A DNA stretch of 64,000 bases from Bacteroidia bacterium (GCA_025999935.1 BNXY01000006.1:14421-78420), one strand, 5' to 3'. Shown: positions 44,955 to 54,838, numbered from the stretch's first letter. The notes: generated by a model from the letters alone, not told the origin. Made by a program: numbers and translations.

Positions 44955-46619
44955 ATGAAAAAATGCGCCTTACTATTTTTATGGTTATTGTTCGTTGTGA
45001 ATGGTTTATCTGCAAAGACGGAAATGGATTCGATTTTTCAGGTACTGTTTCAAGCGATGAATAACGGGGAGAAATATACCCTTGAAAAAGAGCGGAATAT
45101 CAATGAAATCAAAAGAAAGCTTGAAATTCCCGATTTGACGGACAATCAACGTTATTCCGTTTATGACCAATTACATAAAGAATACAATCCGTTCAAAACG
45201 GATTCTGCCGTTTATTATTTGGAACTTAATCTGAAAATTGCCGAAAAACTTCATAATATAGAATATATATACAGTACAAAATTATATTTATCCTTTAGCT
45301 ATTGGATAAGGGGTCGTTTCCTCGAATCCGTTCAGGTACTGAATGACCTCGACCGTAGCCAATTCGACCATTTGCCGGAGTGGTTGCTCCTTAGTTATTA
45401 TGAATCATACAAACGTATCTACCTTTATTATTCGAGAGAAGACAGCAATAATTATTATTACCCGATCAGTAATTTGTATCGCGATTCTTTGCTGTTTATT
45501 GTTCCCGAAAATTCACTGTCTCACAGTATATTGACGGCCGAAAAATTAACGGATGAAAATCGGACGGAAGAAGCCAAACAGTTGTTAATTAAATATTTGT
45601 CCGATTATCCTGATGAAAATCATGACCGGGCAATTACTGAAAATGTATTGGCTACCATTTACAAAAAAGAAGGAAACATCGAGATGCAAAAAAAGCATTA
45701 TGCCTTGTCCGCCATTTGCGACATTCGGAATGCAATTAAAGAAAATGCTTCCATGATGTCACTGGCATTTCTTTTTTATGAAGAAGGCAATATCGACCAA
45801 GCATACAAGTGTATCAAATTCTCTATGGATGATGCGGTTTTTTGCAATGCTCGTTTTCGAACGTTTGAAATATCGAAAATTTTTCCGATTATTGACTTTG
45901 CTTATCAGGAAAAAGCGGCCAAGCAAAAGGCGGAATTACAAAAATATCTGTTGTTTGTCAGTTTTTTGTTGCTGTTTTTGATTGCGGCCATGGTTTACGT
46001 TTACCGGCAAATGAAACGTATTGCCCGTATTCGTAAGGAATTATATCATACGAATGTAAAATTGAACGAATTGAACAAAGATTTGCAGGAATCGAATATA
46101 AAATTGCAAGAATTGAATGCTCAACTTTTGACAGTCAATCAAAAATTGGCGGAGACCAACCGTGTAAAAGAGGCGTATTTGGGTAAATTCATTGATTTAT
46201 GTTCCAATTATATCGAAAAATTGGATAATTATCGACGCAACCTGAACAAGATTGCGAACAGCGGAAAAATGGAAGAATTGTTTAAATCGCTCAAATCGTC
46301 CCAATTTATAGAAGATGAATTGAGCGGTTTTTATACCAATTTCGACGAAACTTTTTTACAGATTTATCCTACTTTTATTTCGGATTTTAACGCTTTGTTT
46401 CCGGAGGAAGAAAAGCAAGTTCCCAAACAGAGCGAGTTGCTCAATACCGAATTGCGTGTTTATGCGCTGATTCGCTTGGGAATCCACGACAGCGCCAAAA
46501 TAGCGATTTTCCTGCGCTATTCCATAACAACAGTTTACACTTACCGTTCCAAATTAAAAAACAGGTCTTTATATCCGGAAAATTTAGAAGAGCAAGTGAT
46601 GAAAATCGGTTCATATTGA
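44955..46619 (+). CDS. DUF6377-type TPR/coiled-coil transcriptional regulator anchored in the membrane
   Basis: A 554-residue protein with signal peptide 'MKKCALLFLWLLFVVNGLSA'. A helical, TPR-like periplasmic part spans about residues 20-325, and one membrane helix ('YLLFVSFLLLFLIAAMVYVY') lies near 330-350. A coiled coil with heptads of L, N and Q follows at about 360-400. The cytosolic C-terminus ('ELRVYALIRLGIHDSAKIAIFLRYSITTVYTYRSKLKNRS') resembles a LuxR/HTH-type DNA-binding segment. This arrangement is the DUF6377 group, thought to regulate genes in response to periplasmic signals. The last 9 bases overlap a gdhA remnant on the other strand. Confidence 0.8.
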   Translation: MKKCALLFLWLLFVVNGLSAKTEMDSIFQVLFQAMNNGEKYTLEKERNINEIKRKLEIPDLTDNQRYSVYDQLHKEYNPFKTDSAVYYLELNLKIAEKLHNIEYIYSTKLYLSFSYWIRGRFLESVQVLNDLDRSQFDHLPEWLLLSYYESYKRIYLYYSREDSNNYYYPISNLYRDSLLFIVPENSLSHSILTAEKLTDENRTEEAKQLLIKYLSDYPDENHDRAITENVLATIYKKEGNIEMQKKHYALSAICDIRNAIKENASMMSLAFLFYEEGNIDQAYKCIKFSMDDAVFCNARFRTFEISKIFPIIDFAYQEKAAKQKAELQKYLLFVSFLLLFLIAAMVYVYRQMKRIARIRKELYHTNVKLNELNKDLQESNIKLQELNAQLLTVNQKLAETNRVKEAYLGKFIDLCSNYIEKLDNYRRNLNKIANSGKMEELFKSLKSSQFIEDELSGFYTNFDETFLQIYPTFISDFNALFPEEEKQVPKQSELLNTELRVYALIRLGIHDSAKIAIFLRYSITTVYTYRSKLKNRSLYPENLEEQVMKIGSY

Positions 46620-46907
46620 TAAAAGAAATTCGCTGTCAATACCCTCCGGGTCATAGATATAACCGTCAGAATCCGAAAGCGTGACCACTTTTGCGCCTAA
46701 CTCAATCAGTTTTTCCACCGTGTATTGGGCAACATTTCCGGAACCGGAAACAGCACATACTTTTCCTTTGATATCAATGTTTCTCGTTTTCAACATTTCC
46801 AACAGAAAATAAATATTACCGTAACCCGTAGCTTCCGGACGAATCAAAGAACCGCCAAATTCGAGGCCTTTACCGGTAAAAGTTCCTGTGTGTTCATGAG
46901 CCAATTT
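46611..46907 (-). pseudogene. gdhA: Fragment of an NADP glutamate dehydrogenase gene
   Basis: About 97 residues from the middle of hexameric glutamate dehydrogenase: 'EHTGTFTGKGLEFGGSLIRPEATGYGNIYF' followed by the NADP-binding 'KVCAVSGSGNVAQYTVEKLIELGAKVVTLSDSDGYIYDPEGID' (each a contiguous stretch in the frame). Full proteins are about 445 residues. The N-terminal catalytic part and the C-terminus are absent: the frame ends abruptly at 46611 against the DUF6377 gene, and beyond 46907 it runs into unrelated sequence and a dispersed repeat. The remaining sequence is well preserved, so loss looks recent. Confidence 0.85.
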
Positions 46908-46941
46908 ATTCCCCTTCCTTTCCCCTTTTGCAGCCTCGTCC

Positions 46942-46974
46942 TGTCGACCGAGCGCAGCGAGTGGAGACATCTCC
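46942..46974. repeat. Dispersed repeat beside the gdhA fragment (family 4)
   Basis: TGTCGACCGAGCGCAGCGAG followed by TGGAGACATCTCC, with internal symmetry (CGAGCGCAGCG; GGAGACATCTCC). It resembles a 'GACCGAGCGCAGCGAG...GGAGACATCTC' repeat that I recall from other genomes. It marks the 5' breakpoint of the gdhA remnant. Confidence 0.5.
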
Positions 46975-47031
46975 TGATAATCGTTAAACACTAATTGGGA
47001 GATTTGTCGTACACCCCCCGCAGGGCAAGCC

Positions 47032-47062
47032 TTGTATTTCTGAAAATAATTATTTAACTTTG
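47032..47062 (+). promoter_or_regulatory. Promoter of the TolC-like gene
   Basis: TTG (47032..47034), 20 nt, TAACTTTG (47055..47062), giving a leader of about 70 nt to ATG 47138. Confidence 0.6.
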
Positions 47063-47137
47063 ACGTGATTTTTATTAAAACCTGGCGGCGATGAGGCCAG
47101 TCCTGACTGAGAATATGAATTATTAATTACACAAATC

Positions 47138-48415
47138 ATGAGAAAAGAAATATTTTTAGCATTTATCGGCTTGTTCGTTAGTTTCAGCGTCTATTCGCAA
47201 AACTTGGAGAAGACACAACAAACCATTGATTATAAAACTTATATTGAATTGGTTTGGCGACAGAACCTTGGTTATGCTGCCGAGAAACTCAACGTGAACA
47301 TTTCTGAGGCCAACATCAAGGCGGCCAAGGTATTCAACGACCCGCAGCTGAGTGTGGAATACGGCGACAACAGCGAAGCGTACATGCAAATGGGACGTTA
47401 TGCGGCCGTGGAACTGAGTAAAACTTTTTCCGTTGGGAAACGCGGCGCCAACATCGACCTCGCCAAAAGTGAAAAGGCATTGAACGAGGCTTTGCTGGAA
47501 GATTATTTTCACCGTTTGCGTGCGGAGGCCACGCTGGCTTACCTCGAATCGTTGAAACAATCGGAACTTTACAAGGTAAAGGAAAATTCGTATAGCAACA
47601 TTCGCCGTTTGGCCGAAGCCGACAGCATCCGTTTCAAATTAGGCAAAATCACGGATGTGGACGCCGTACAAAGCAAACTCGAAGCGGATATTGCATACAA
47701 CGACTTGCTTCAGGCGCATACCGAGTTATTCAATGCCCATTCTTCCCTTGGATTATGGACGGGCGTTTTCAACAAAGACGTCATTTACCATCCGTCCGGA
47801 AGTCTGCAAACCAAAGAACGCGCTTTCGATACCGAGCAACTTCTGCAAACGGCTTTGGAAAATCGGGCGGATTTGGCCGCCGCTTTGAAAAATGTGGATG
47901 TCGCTGCAAAGGAATTGAAAGTGACCCAACGCGAACGCAATATGGATTTTGATATTGCCTTGGGTTATAATTACAACACGGAGGTGCATAACGAAATCGC
48001 TCCCGCCCCAAGATTCAGCGGCGTAACATTAGGCGTAGCCGTTCCCTTGAAGTTTTCCAATGCCAATAAAGGCGCACTCAGAGCCGCCGAATTTCGCAAA
48101 CAACAAGCGGAGATAAATTACCAACAGGCTGAATTGGAAGTGCAGACTTCGGTAATGCAAAGTCTGCGGCAATACTTGTCCCTGCTCGAACAGGTGAAAC
48201 GCTACGAAACCGGCATGTTGGACAATGCCAAGTCGATTCTGAACGGAAAAATTTACAGTTACGAACGCGGCGAAACGTCACGCTTGGAGGTTTTGGTAGC
48301 TCAGCAAACCTACGACGAACTCCGCACGGCTTATATCGAAACGGTTTTCAACAGTCTTGCCGCGTTGATTGAGTTGGAACGGAGTGTTGGGATTTGGGAT
48401 GTTGCGGTGGAATAA
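47138..48415 (+). CDS. TolC-family outer-membrane efflux protein, without adjacent pump genes
   Basis: A 425-residue protein with signal peptide 'MRKEIFLAFIGLFVSFSVYSQ'. Two outer-membrane-efflux repeats (PF02321) are visible as long alpha-helical stretches: 'NLGYAAEKLNVNISEANIKAAKVFNDPQLSVEYGDNS' and, in the second half, 'NRADLAAALKNVDVAAKELKVTQRERNMDFDIALGYNYN'. CusC/CzcC-like proteins of this length normally precede a membrane-fusion protein and an RND pump for metals; none is present here, and the next gene is an alpha-galactosidase. It may pair with a pump elsewhere or be left from a disrupted operon, as a gdhA fragment lies just upstream. Confidence 0.88.
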   Translation: MRKEIFLAFIGLFVSFSVYSQNLEKTQQTIDYKTYIELVWRQNLGYAAEKLNVNISEANIKAAKVFNDPQLSVEYGDNSEAYMQMGRYAAVELSKTFSVGKRGANIDLAKSEKALNEALLEDYFHRLRAEATLAYLESLKQSELYKVKENSYSNIRRLAEADSIRFKLGKITDVDAVQSKLEADIAYNDLLQAHTELFNAHSSLGLWTGVFNKDVIYHPSGSLQTKERAFDTEQLLQTALENRADLAAALKNVDVAAKELKVTQRERNMDFDIALGYNYNTEVHNEIAPAPRFSGVTLGVAVPLKFSNANKGALRAAEFRKQQAEINYQQAELEVQTSVMQSLRQYLSLLEQVKRYETGMLDNAKSILNGKIYSYERGETSRLEVLVAQQTYDELRTAYIETVFNSLAALIELERSVGIWDVAVE

Positions 48416-48494
48416 AAAATCAGATATTCGGAAGGATAATAAAGTATTTCAGTATCAATTAACTGATGAAGGTGGTAAATTTGGAAAGTTTTTC

Positions 48495-48502
48495 TACCTT
48501 TG
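48495..48502 (+). promoter_or_regulatory. -7 element of the GH36 gene and possibly the PUL start
   Basis: TACCTTTG, a full match to TAnnTTTG, 32 nt before ATG 48535. The -33 position is not well conserved. Confidence 0.5.
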
Positions 48503-48534
48503 CATGCAAGTAATAACCCCCAAAAAGAAGTATT

Positions 48535-50697
48535 ATGAAGACCAAATGTTTAGTTCTTATCAATTTATTTATCTGTTTGCTGAACGTAAACGGACAAAAT
48601 GCTATTCAAATTACAACCGATAATGTCGGTTTGGTTTACCGAATCGGCGATAATGGTCGCCTGTATCAGACTTATATCGGGAAAAAACTGGAACATAGCC
48701 GGGATTTCGTTTACCTGCCCAACCTGGGCGAGGCTTACATAACGAACGGTATGGAAGATTATTTCGAACCGGCAATCCGCGTACTGCATGGCGACGGTAA
48801 TCCCTCACTGCTGCTCAAATATGTTTCGCACGGGACCAAACAGCTTCAACAGGATGTTACGGAAACAGTCATTCTTTTGCGTGACGACAAATATCCGGTG
48901 GATGTAAAACTGTACTTCACAGCATACAACAAGGAAGATATCATAAAGACTCATTCCGAAATAACGCACCATGAAAAAAAACCGCTTACCTTATATAATT
49001 ACGCCTCGTCGATGCTTCACCTGAATGCCGGCAAATATCATCTTACGGAGTTTACCGGCGATTGGGCGCATGAAGTGAACATGAGCGAAAATCCCCTGAC
49101 CTTTGGAAAAAAAATGCTGGATACGAAACTTGGAAGCCGAGCAGATATGTTTTGCAGTCCGTTTTTCCTCCTGTCGTTGAATGAATCCGCACGCGAAAAC
49201 AGCGGAGATGTACTTTTCGGAACAATCGGATGGACGGGAAATTTCCGTTTTACGTTTGAAGTTGACCAGGAAAACAAACTGCGAATCATTTCGGGCATCA
49301 ACCCCTTTGCATCGGAATACTCGCTGCAGCCGGGCGAAATATTCCGTACACCGGAATTTATATTCACCTACAGTTCGGAAGGAAAAGGCAAAGCAAGCCG
49401 CAATTTCCACAAGTGGGCGCGTAAATTTCAACTCAAGGATGGCGAAAAAACACGTTTTACCTTGCTGAACAACTGGGAAGCGACTTATTTTAATTTCAAT
49501 GAAGACAAACTCATTACGATTATGGATGAGGCGGTCAAACTGGGCGTTGATATGTTTCTGCTCGACGACGGCTGGTTCGCCAACAAGTACCCCCGCAGCA
49601 GCGACCGCCAGGGACTGGGAGACTGGGAGGAAACGAAAGAGAAATTGCCGCTCGGCGTCGGAAAACTGGTTGAAGAAGCAAGCCAAAAAGGAATCAAGTT
49701 CGGAATATGGATTGAGCCGGAAATGGTAAATCCCAAAAGCGAACTGTACGAGAAGCACAAGGACTGGGTCATTCATCTTCCCAATCGCGACGAATATTAT
49801 TTCCGCAACCAGATGGTACTTGACCTGAGCAATCCGGCCGTCCAGAACTTCGTCTTCGGTATCGTGGACAATCTGATGACCAAATATCCCGGTATCGCCT
49901 ATTTCAAATGGGACTGCAACAGCCCGATAACAAATATTTATTCTCCTTACCTGAAGGACAAACAGTCGCACCTCTACATTGAACATGTCCGCGGTTTATA
50001 CAAGGTGCTTGAACGGATAAAACAAAAATATCCCGATTTACCGATGATGTTGTGTTCCGGCGGCGGCGGTCGAACCGACTACGAAGCATTGAAATATTTC
50101 ACCGAATTTTGGGCGAGCGACAATACCGATGCTGTCGAAAGAATATTCATACAATGGGGCTATTCCCATTTCTTCCCGTCGAAATCAATAGCGGCTCACG
50201 TAACAACCTGGGGCAAGCAGCCGGTGAAATTCCGCACGGACGTAGCTATGATGTGCAAACTCGGCTTTGACATCCGCATGAACGACTTGAAACCGGAAGA
50301 ACAGCAATTTTGCCGCGAAGCGGTAGGGAATTTCAAACGCCTGGAAAGCACAATATTGGATGGAGATATGTATCGCCTTGCATCGCCCTGCGAAAGCGAC
50401 CATGCTGCGGTAATGTACGTAGAAGAAAGCGGTAAAAAATCCGTTTTGTTTACCTTCGATATTCATCCCCGTTATGCGGAAAAAAATCAACCTTTACGGC
50501 TTGCCGGCTTGAATCCCGATAAGGAATACGAGTTGAAAGAGATAAATCTGTTGCCCGGAGCGAGATCGCGTCTGTCATGCAACAATAAGAAATATTCCGG
50601 CGAATACCTGATGAAGGTGGGAATCCCCGTGTTTTCGGCCAGCCATACCGTAAGCCATTTGATAGAAATAACGGAGACGGGAGAACCACTACTTTGA
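48535..50697 (+). CDS. Alpha-galactosidase, glycoside hydrolase family 36
   Basis: A 720-residue enzyme with signal peptide 'MKTKCLVLINLFICLLNVNGQ'. GH36 features: N-terminal beta-sandwich, then a TIM barrel with 'DMFLLDDGWFANKYP', 'GIKFGIWIEPEMVNP', the nucleophile aspartate in 'AYFKWDCNSPIT' and the acid/base aspartate in 'FWASDNTDAVERIFIQWG'. It removes terminal alpha-galactose, typically alpha-1,6 in raffinose-family sugars or galactomannan branches. First gene of the PUL; the ECF sigma gene follows 31 bases later on the same strand. Confidence 0.94.
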   Translation: MKTKCLVLINLFICLLNVNGQNAIQITTDNVGLVYRIGDNGRLYQTYIGKKLEHSRDFVYLPNLGEAYITNGMEDYFEPAIRVLHGDGNPSLLLKYVSHGTKQLQQDVTETVILLRDDKYPVDVKLYFTAYNKEDIIKTHSEITHHEKKPLTLYNYASSMLHLNAGKYHLTEFTGDWAHEVNMSENPLTFGKKMLDTKLGSRADMFCSPFFLLSLNESARENSGDVLFGTIGWTGNFRFTFEVDQENKLRIISGINPFASEYSLQPGEIFRTPEFIFTYSSEGKGKASRNFHKWARKFQLKDGEKTRFTLLNNWEATYFNFNEDKLITIMDEAVKLGVDMFLLDDGWFANKYPRSSDRQGLGDWEETKEKLPLGVGKLVEEASQKGIKFGIWIEPEMVNPKSELYEKHKDWVIHLPNRDEYYFRNQMVLDLSNPAVQNFVFGIVDNLMTKYPGIAYFKWDCNSPITNIYSPYLKDKQSHLYIEHVRGLYKVLERIKQKYPDLPMMLCSGGGGRTDYEALKYFTEFWASDNTDAVERIFIQWGYSHFFPSKSIAAHVTTWGKQPVKFRTDVAMMCKLGFDIRMNDLKPEEQQFCREAVGNFKRLESTILDGDMYRLASPCESDHAAVMYVEESGKKSVLFTFDIHPRYAEKNQPLRLAGLNPDKEYELKEINLLPGARSRLSCNNKKYSGEYLMKVGIPVFSASHTVSHLIEITETGEPLL

Positions 50698-50728
50698 TCC
50701 GTTTGTGCAAGGTGCTTGAACAAACAGT

Positions 50729-51289
50729 ATGGATGAAAAGAGTTTGATTTCGGCTGTTAAAAATGGAAGCGAATCTGCTTTTAAAGAAATATACAATGCT
50801 TATTGGCAGCGTGTATTTCTTTTTGCCTCGCTTTATATCACCGATAAAGACGAGGTAAGGGATATTGTTCAGGATGTTTTTGTAAAACTATGGGAATCAA
50901 GAAGTTTTCTTCGGGAAGAAGAGAATTTCAAAGGGTATTTATTCATCATTACGCGCAATCATGTTTTCAACAAGTCAAGGAGCGCGCATTTCAATTACGA
51001 TTTTTATCGGCAGACCATCGACAATGCATTGGAACATTCCTATCGGATAGAAGATGAACTGGAAGCCGAAGATTTGGAAAAACAAATCAATCGGCTGATA
51101 GAGGAAATGCCTTCGCAACGTCGCCGTGTTTTTATCTTGAGCCGCAAGCAGTATAAATCATACAAAGAAATAGCCGCCGTGTTGAATATTTCAGAAAAAA
51201 CGGTGGAAAGACATATCAATGAAGCCATTAAATACATAAAAACAAACCTTCAACTACTCTCCTTTTTTATTTTCTTTCGTTTATTTTAA
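50729..51289 (+). CDS. ECF-type RNA polymerase sigma factor of the PUL
   Basis: A 186-residue sigma-70 family protein. Region 2 is 'FKEIYNAYWQRVFLFASLYITDKDEVRDIVQDVFVKLWE' and region 4 is 'MPSQRRRVFILSRKQYKSYKEIAAVLNISEKTVERHINEAIKYIK'. The hydrophobic tail 'LLSFFIFFRLF' is common in Bacteroidetes ECF sigma factors of this group. These are normally held by a FecR-like anti-sigma encoded next door; here the anti-sigma gene is 7.8 kb downstream, after GH95. It would activate the SusC locus when the SusC STN domain signals. Confidence 0.93.
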   Translation: MDEKSLISAVKNGSESAFKEIYNAYWQRVFLFASLYITDKDEVRDIVQDVFVKLWESRSFLREEENFKGYLFIITRNHVFNKSRSAHFNYDFYRQTIDNALEHSYRIEDELEAEDLEKQINRLIEEMPSQRRRVFILSRKQYKSYKEIAAVLNISEKTVERHINEAIKYIKTNLQLLSFFIFFRLF

Positions 51290-51310
51290 TTTTATTTATT
51301 TTATTTTGGG

Positions 51311-51345
51311 GGATGAGCAATTATAAAATGTATTTATAATATGTA
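51311..51345 (+). promoter_or_regulatory. Conserved leader motif, copy 1, between sigma and susC
   Basis: GGATGAGCAA (51311..51320), 10 variable bases, then TATTTATAATATGTA (51331..51345). The same two blocks at the same spacing occur at 59021..59055, just before and into fecR. Here the ATG inside the motif is followed by TAA, so no gene starts. It is either a promoter recognised by the locus's own sigma factor or the relic of a former fecR start. The rest of the gap up to susC (51346..51495) holds no gene. Confidence 0.55.
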
Positions 51346-51495
51346 AATGAAATAATTTATTAATTTAAAATTGTATTATATGGAAATAAAAAAGGAATAA
51401 ACAGAAGCGCACAAGGATGCCGAGTCGCCTTACTCTATATTACGACCGGAGAGTTTTATTCAGACAATTATTATTATTCATCAAAAAATTATATT

Positions 51496-54400
51496 ATGAA
51501 GAACATAAAAATATTAGTGTTTTTAGTGATGTTATCGGGGTGTTCATTTTTTTCGGCGGTATATGCGCAAAAAAGCCTGTCGCTCAATATGACAAACGCT
51601 CCCTTGGCAAAAGTTATCAAAGAAATCGAATCGAAAAGTGATTATACATTTTTTATCAACGACACGCGCGTAAAAACCGGTACACTGGTTTCTGTCAATC
51701 TCAGTAATGCCTCAATTGAGCAAATATTGAAAACCGCGTTTGCTTCCACCGATTATTCGTATGAGATTATAGACAAGCAAATACTTGTAAAGGTAAAATC
51801 CGAATCACCCCAAGAATCATCTGCTGCAAGAAAGGTGAAAGGAGTGGTACGGGACATTCAGGGAGAGCCGGTAATCGGAGCCTCCGTAAAAGTAGAGGGA
51901 AGCGGCATCGGAAGCGCGACCGGTATAGACGGCGGCTATTCGCTCGATGTACCGGACAACAATTCCGTATTGACATTCAGCTATCTCGGCTACACTCCAC
52001 AATCGGTTGCGGTAAAAGACAAGCAGACAGTGGACATCATTCTTTTGGAAGATTTTAAATCGTTGGACGAAGTGGTCGTAGTAGGTTACGGCACACAAAA
52101 GAAAGTAAACCTGACAGGGTCGGTATCTTCCGTTTCCGGTAGCGATTTGGTAAAACGTCCCGTAACCAATCCCGTAACTATGCTTCAGGGACAAATTCCC
52201 GGATTATCGGTTGTGCAGGCTACCGGTCAGCCGGGCAATGAATCAGCCTCCCTGCGTATCCGCGGACAAGGCACATACAGTGACGCCGGCTCCGACCCGC
52301 TGGTGCTTATTGATGGTGTGCCGGGAACTCTTTCCAATTTGAATGCCAATGACATAGAAAATGTTTCCGTATTGAAAGACGCCAGTTCGGCATCCATTTA
52401 CGGTTCCAGAGCGGCAAACGGCGTGATATTAGTTACCACCAAAGCCGGACAAGAAAACAAGTTTAAGGTGGCATACAATGTTAATGTGGGTGTTCATACT
52501 CCGACACGGTTGATTAATCTCGTAACCAATTCGGTGCAGTATATGCGTTTGTTCAACGAAGCCAAGACTAATTCGGGCACTGCCAATTCAAGCACGATTT
52601 ATTCCGATGAAATGATTGCGCTGTATGAAAATGCGACGGACAGAACGAAATATCCCAATTTTAACTGGTTGGATTACGGATTCAATCCCGCCGTTGTTCA
52701 GAATCACGACTTGTCGGTAAGCGGTGGAAGCAATGGGACGACCTATAATATTTCCACAGGTTACATCAACCAGCCGGGTACGTTAATCGGCTATGGATTT
52801 GAAAAATACAACTTCCGTACCAACATCAAATCAAAACTGAAAGACTGGATCACGATAGGGAGCAATTTGTCGCTCGAACGCGGAGATGTGAAAGCAACGG
52901 CTCAAGGACAGGAAGATGCGATGCTGTCGCTACTGTCGCAGGCGCCCACATACAGTCCAAAATTGCCTGATGGATCGGGATATACGTATTATGCTTATCC
53001 GTTTGAAGACCATAATAAAAACCAAGTCGCTATCACAGAAACCGGCGTAACGAACAAAAGTGTCAACTACGACGCCTCCGCACAATTGTGGCTGGAACTG
53101 GAACTGTTCAAGGGACTGACCTGGTACACTAAAGGCGCCGCTAATCTCAGAGACAACACATCGAAAGACTGGCGACAAACAGTGCCTTTGTATAATTTCC
53201 ATACAGGCGAAGTTGTATCAAATCTGGATGTAGGAACAACCGGATTGACGGCAACGAACAGCAAAACGTTCTATACCAACCTGTTTTCCTACCTGAAATA
53301 TGCAACAACCGTTGGAAACCATTCCTTCGGAGCGCAGGTGGGCTACAGTCAGGAAACAAATCACTATGAATACCTGCGAGGATATCGCAAAGACTTCCTT
53401 GCTCCCCTGCCGGAATTGAATGCCGGCACAGACAATACCAACCAGCGGGCAGAGGGCACATCCTACGACTGGGCGTTGATGTCGCTGTTCGGACGGCTTA
53501 ACTACGATTATCTGGGACGCTATCTGGCAGAAGTAAATGTGCGTTACGACGGAACTTCGCGTATGGATCAAGATAAACGCTGGGGATATTTTCCTTCGTT
53601 TTCTTTGGGATGGCGGTTGTCCGAAGAAAGTTTTATTAAGGAACCGGCAGGCGACTGGCTTACCAATCTCAAAGTGCGCGGCTCGTATGGTTTGTTGGGT
53701 AACCAAAACATCAATGTAAATGGTCAACCTTATCCCTATCAGTCGATGTTGGATTATACGGGTAATTATCCCTTTGACAATGCGTCATTGAGTACGGGTG
53801 TAGCACAATCCGCCTATTCAAACAAGGATATTAAATGGGAATCAAGCTCAATATTTGATATCGGATTAGACCTTACGGTATTTGGCGGACTGTCGGTTAC
53901 GTATGACTATTACAAGAAAAATACAACAGATATTTTGAGAAGCGCACAGGTTTCAACCATTTTGGGCTTAACCGCTCCGATAGTGAACAGCGGCGCAATG
54001 GTAAATTACGGGCACGAAATCAGCCTGCAATATGCCGGACAAGTCGCTTCCGGAACATTCAAAGGACTGAATTACGGAGCCGGCGTTTACTATAACAAGT
54101 ATAAGAATGAAGCGGCTAATTTTGGCGCCGAAGAAATCGACGGATATTATCTGCGCCGTAACGGACTGCCGTACAATTCCTATTATCTGTTGGAGTGCAT
54201 TGGCGTATTCCAGACGCAGGAAGAAATTAACAATTCGCCCAAGCAATACAGCGGCAACGTCAAGCCCGGCGATTTGAAATATCGGGATGCCGACGAAAAT
54301 GGCGTAGTTGATGATAAGGACAAGGTGGTCATAGACGGCAAATTCCCGGCTTTCGAATATTCATTTAATCTGAACGCTTCTTGGAAAGGGTTTGACATTT

Positions 54401-54825
54401 CCGCATTTTTCCAAGGTGTCGAAGGACGAAAGATATTTGTCAACGGATGGGGCTATGAATCATTTCGGCAAGGTACGCCTCCTTCGACCGACTGGCTTGA
54501 CCGCTGGACAGGTCCGGGTACGTCCAACTGGATGCCGCGAATCACGTTTAACGAGCAGGATAACGGGGAAAACCGCAGAAACAGTACGTGGTTCCTACAG
54601 GACGCTTCGTATTTGCGTCTGAAAAACCTTACGGCAGGTTATTCGTTGCCCAAGAAATTGATTGCACATGCCCGTCTCGAAAAAGCAAGAGTATATTTTT
54701 CCGCAGACAATCTGTTGACGTTTACGCAGTACAAGGCTTTCGACCCGGAACGCGCCGGAGATGGCAGGTTTGCTCAGTATCCTCAAAACAAAATTGTGTC
54801 TTTCGGTCTGAATGTTGAATTTTAA
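51496..54825 (+). CDS. susC: SusC/RagA-type TonB-dependent glycan importer with STN signalling domain
   Basis: An 1109-residue outer-membrane transporter. The signal peptide ends near 'AVYAQ'. Residues about 25-90 are an STN domain ('SLNMTNAPLAKVIKEIESKSDYTFFIND'), which transmits substrate binding to a FecR anti-sigma. A carboxypeptidase-like domain ('VKGVVRDIQGEPVIGASVKVEGSG', about 113-195) and the plug follow ('VVVGYGTQKKVNLTGSVSSVSG', 'LVLIDGVPGTLSNLNANDIENVSVLKDASSASIYGSRAANGVILVTTK' being the SusC/RagA signature), then the barrel ending 'KIVSFGLNVEF'. The partner SusD starts 13 bases downstream. It imports oligosaccharides released at the cell surface. Confidence 0.96.
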   Translation: MKNIKILVFLVMLSGCSFFSAVYAQKSLSLNMTNAPLAKVIKEIESKSDYTFFINDTRVKTGTLVSVNLSNASIEQILKTAFASTDYSYEIIDKQILVKVKSESPQESSAARKVKGVVRDIQGEPVIGASVKVEGSGIGSATGIDGGYSLDVPDNNSVLTFSYLGYTPQSVAVKDKQTVDIILLEDFKSLDEVVVVGYGTQKKVNLTGSVSSVSGSDLVKRPVTNPVTMLQGQIPGLSVVQATGQPGNESASLRIRGQGTYSDAGSDPLVLIDGVPGTLSNLNANDIENVSVLKDASSASIYGSRAANGVILVTTKAGQENKFKVAYNVNVGVHTPTRLINLVTNSVQYMRLFNEAKTNSGTANSSTIYSDEMIALYENATDRTKYPNFNWLDYGFNPAVVQNHDLSVSGGSNGTTYNISTGYINQPGTLIGYGFEKYNFRTNIKSKLKDWITIGSNLSLERGDVKATAQGQEDAMLSLLSQAPTYSPKLPDGSGYTYYAYPFEDHNKNQVAITETGVTNKSVNYDASAQLWLELELFKGLTWYTKGAANLRDNTSKDWRQTVPLYNFHTGEVVSNLDVGTTGLTATNSKTFYTNLFSYLKYATTVGNHSFGAQVGYSQETNHYEYLRGYRKDFLAPLPELNAGTDNTNQRAEGTSYDWALMSLFGRLNYDYLGRYLAEVNVRYDGTSRMDQDKRWGYFPSFSLGWRLSEESFIKEPAGDWLTNLKVRGSYGLLGNQNINVNGQPYPYQSMLDYTGNYPFDNASLSTGVAQSAYSNKDIKWESSSIFDIGLDLTVFGGLSVTYDYYKKNTTDILRSAQVSTILGLTAPIVNSGAMVNYGHEISLQYAGQVASGTFKGLNYGAGVYYNKYKNEAANFGAEEIDGYYLRRNGLPYNSYYLLECIGVFQTQEEINNSPKQYSGNVKPGDLKYRDADENGVVDDKDKVVIDGKFPAFEYSFNLNASWKGFDISAFFQGVEGRKIFVNGWGYESFRQGTPPSTDWLDRWTGPGTSNWMPRITFNEQDNGENRRNSTWFLQDASYLRLKNLTAGYSLPKKLIAHARLEKARVYFSADNLLTFTQYKAFDPERAGDGRFAQYPQNKIVSFGLNVEF

Positions 54826-54838
54826 TAAGATAAATAAA

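Noticed and set aside
48991..49986. A 331-codon minus-strand frame opposite GH36
   Set aside because: Codon-bias shadow of the alpha-galactosidase, whose catalytic motifs are intact across the same stretch.
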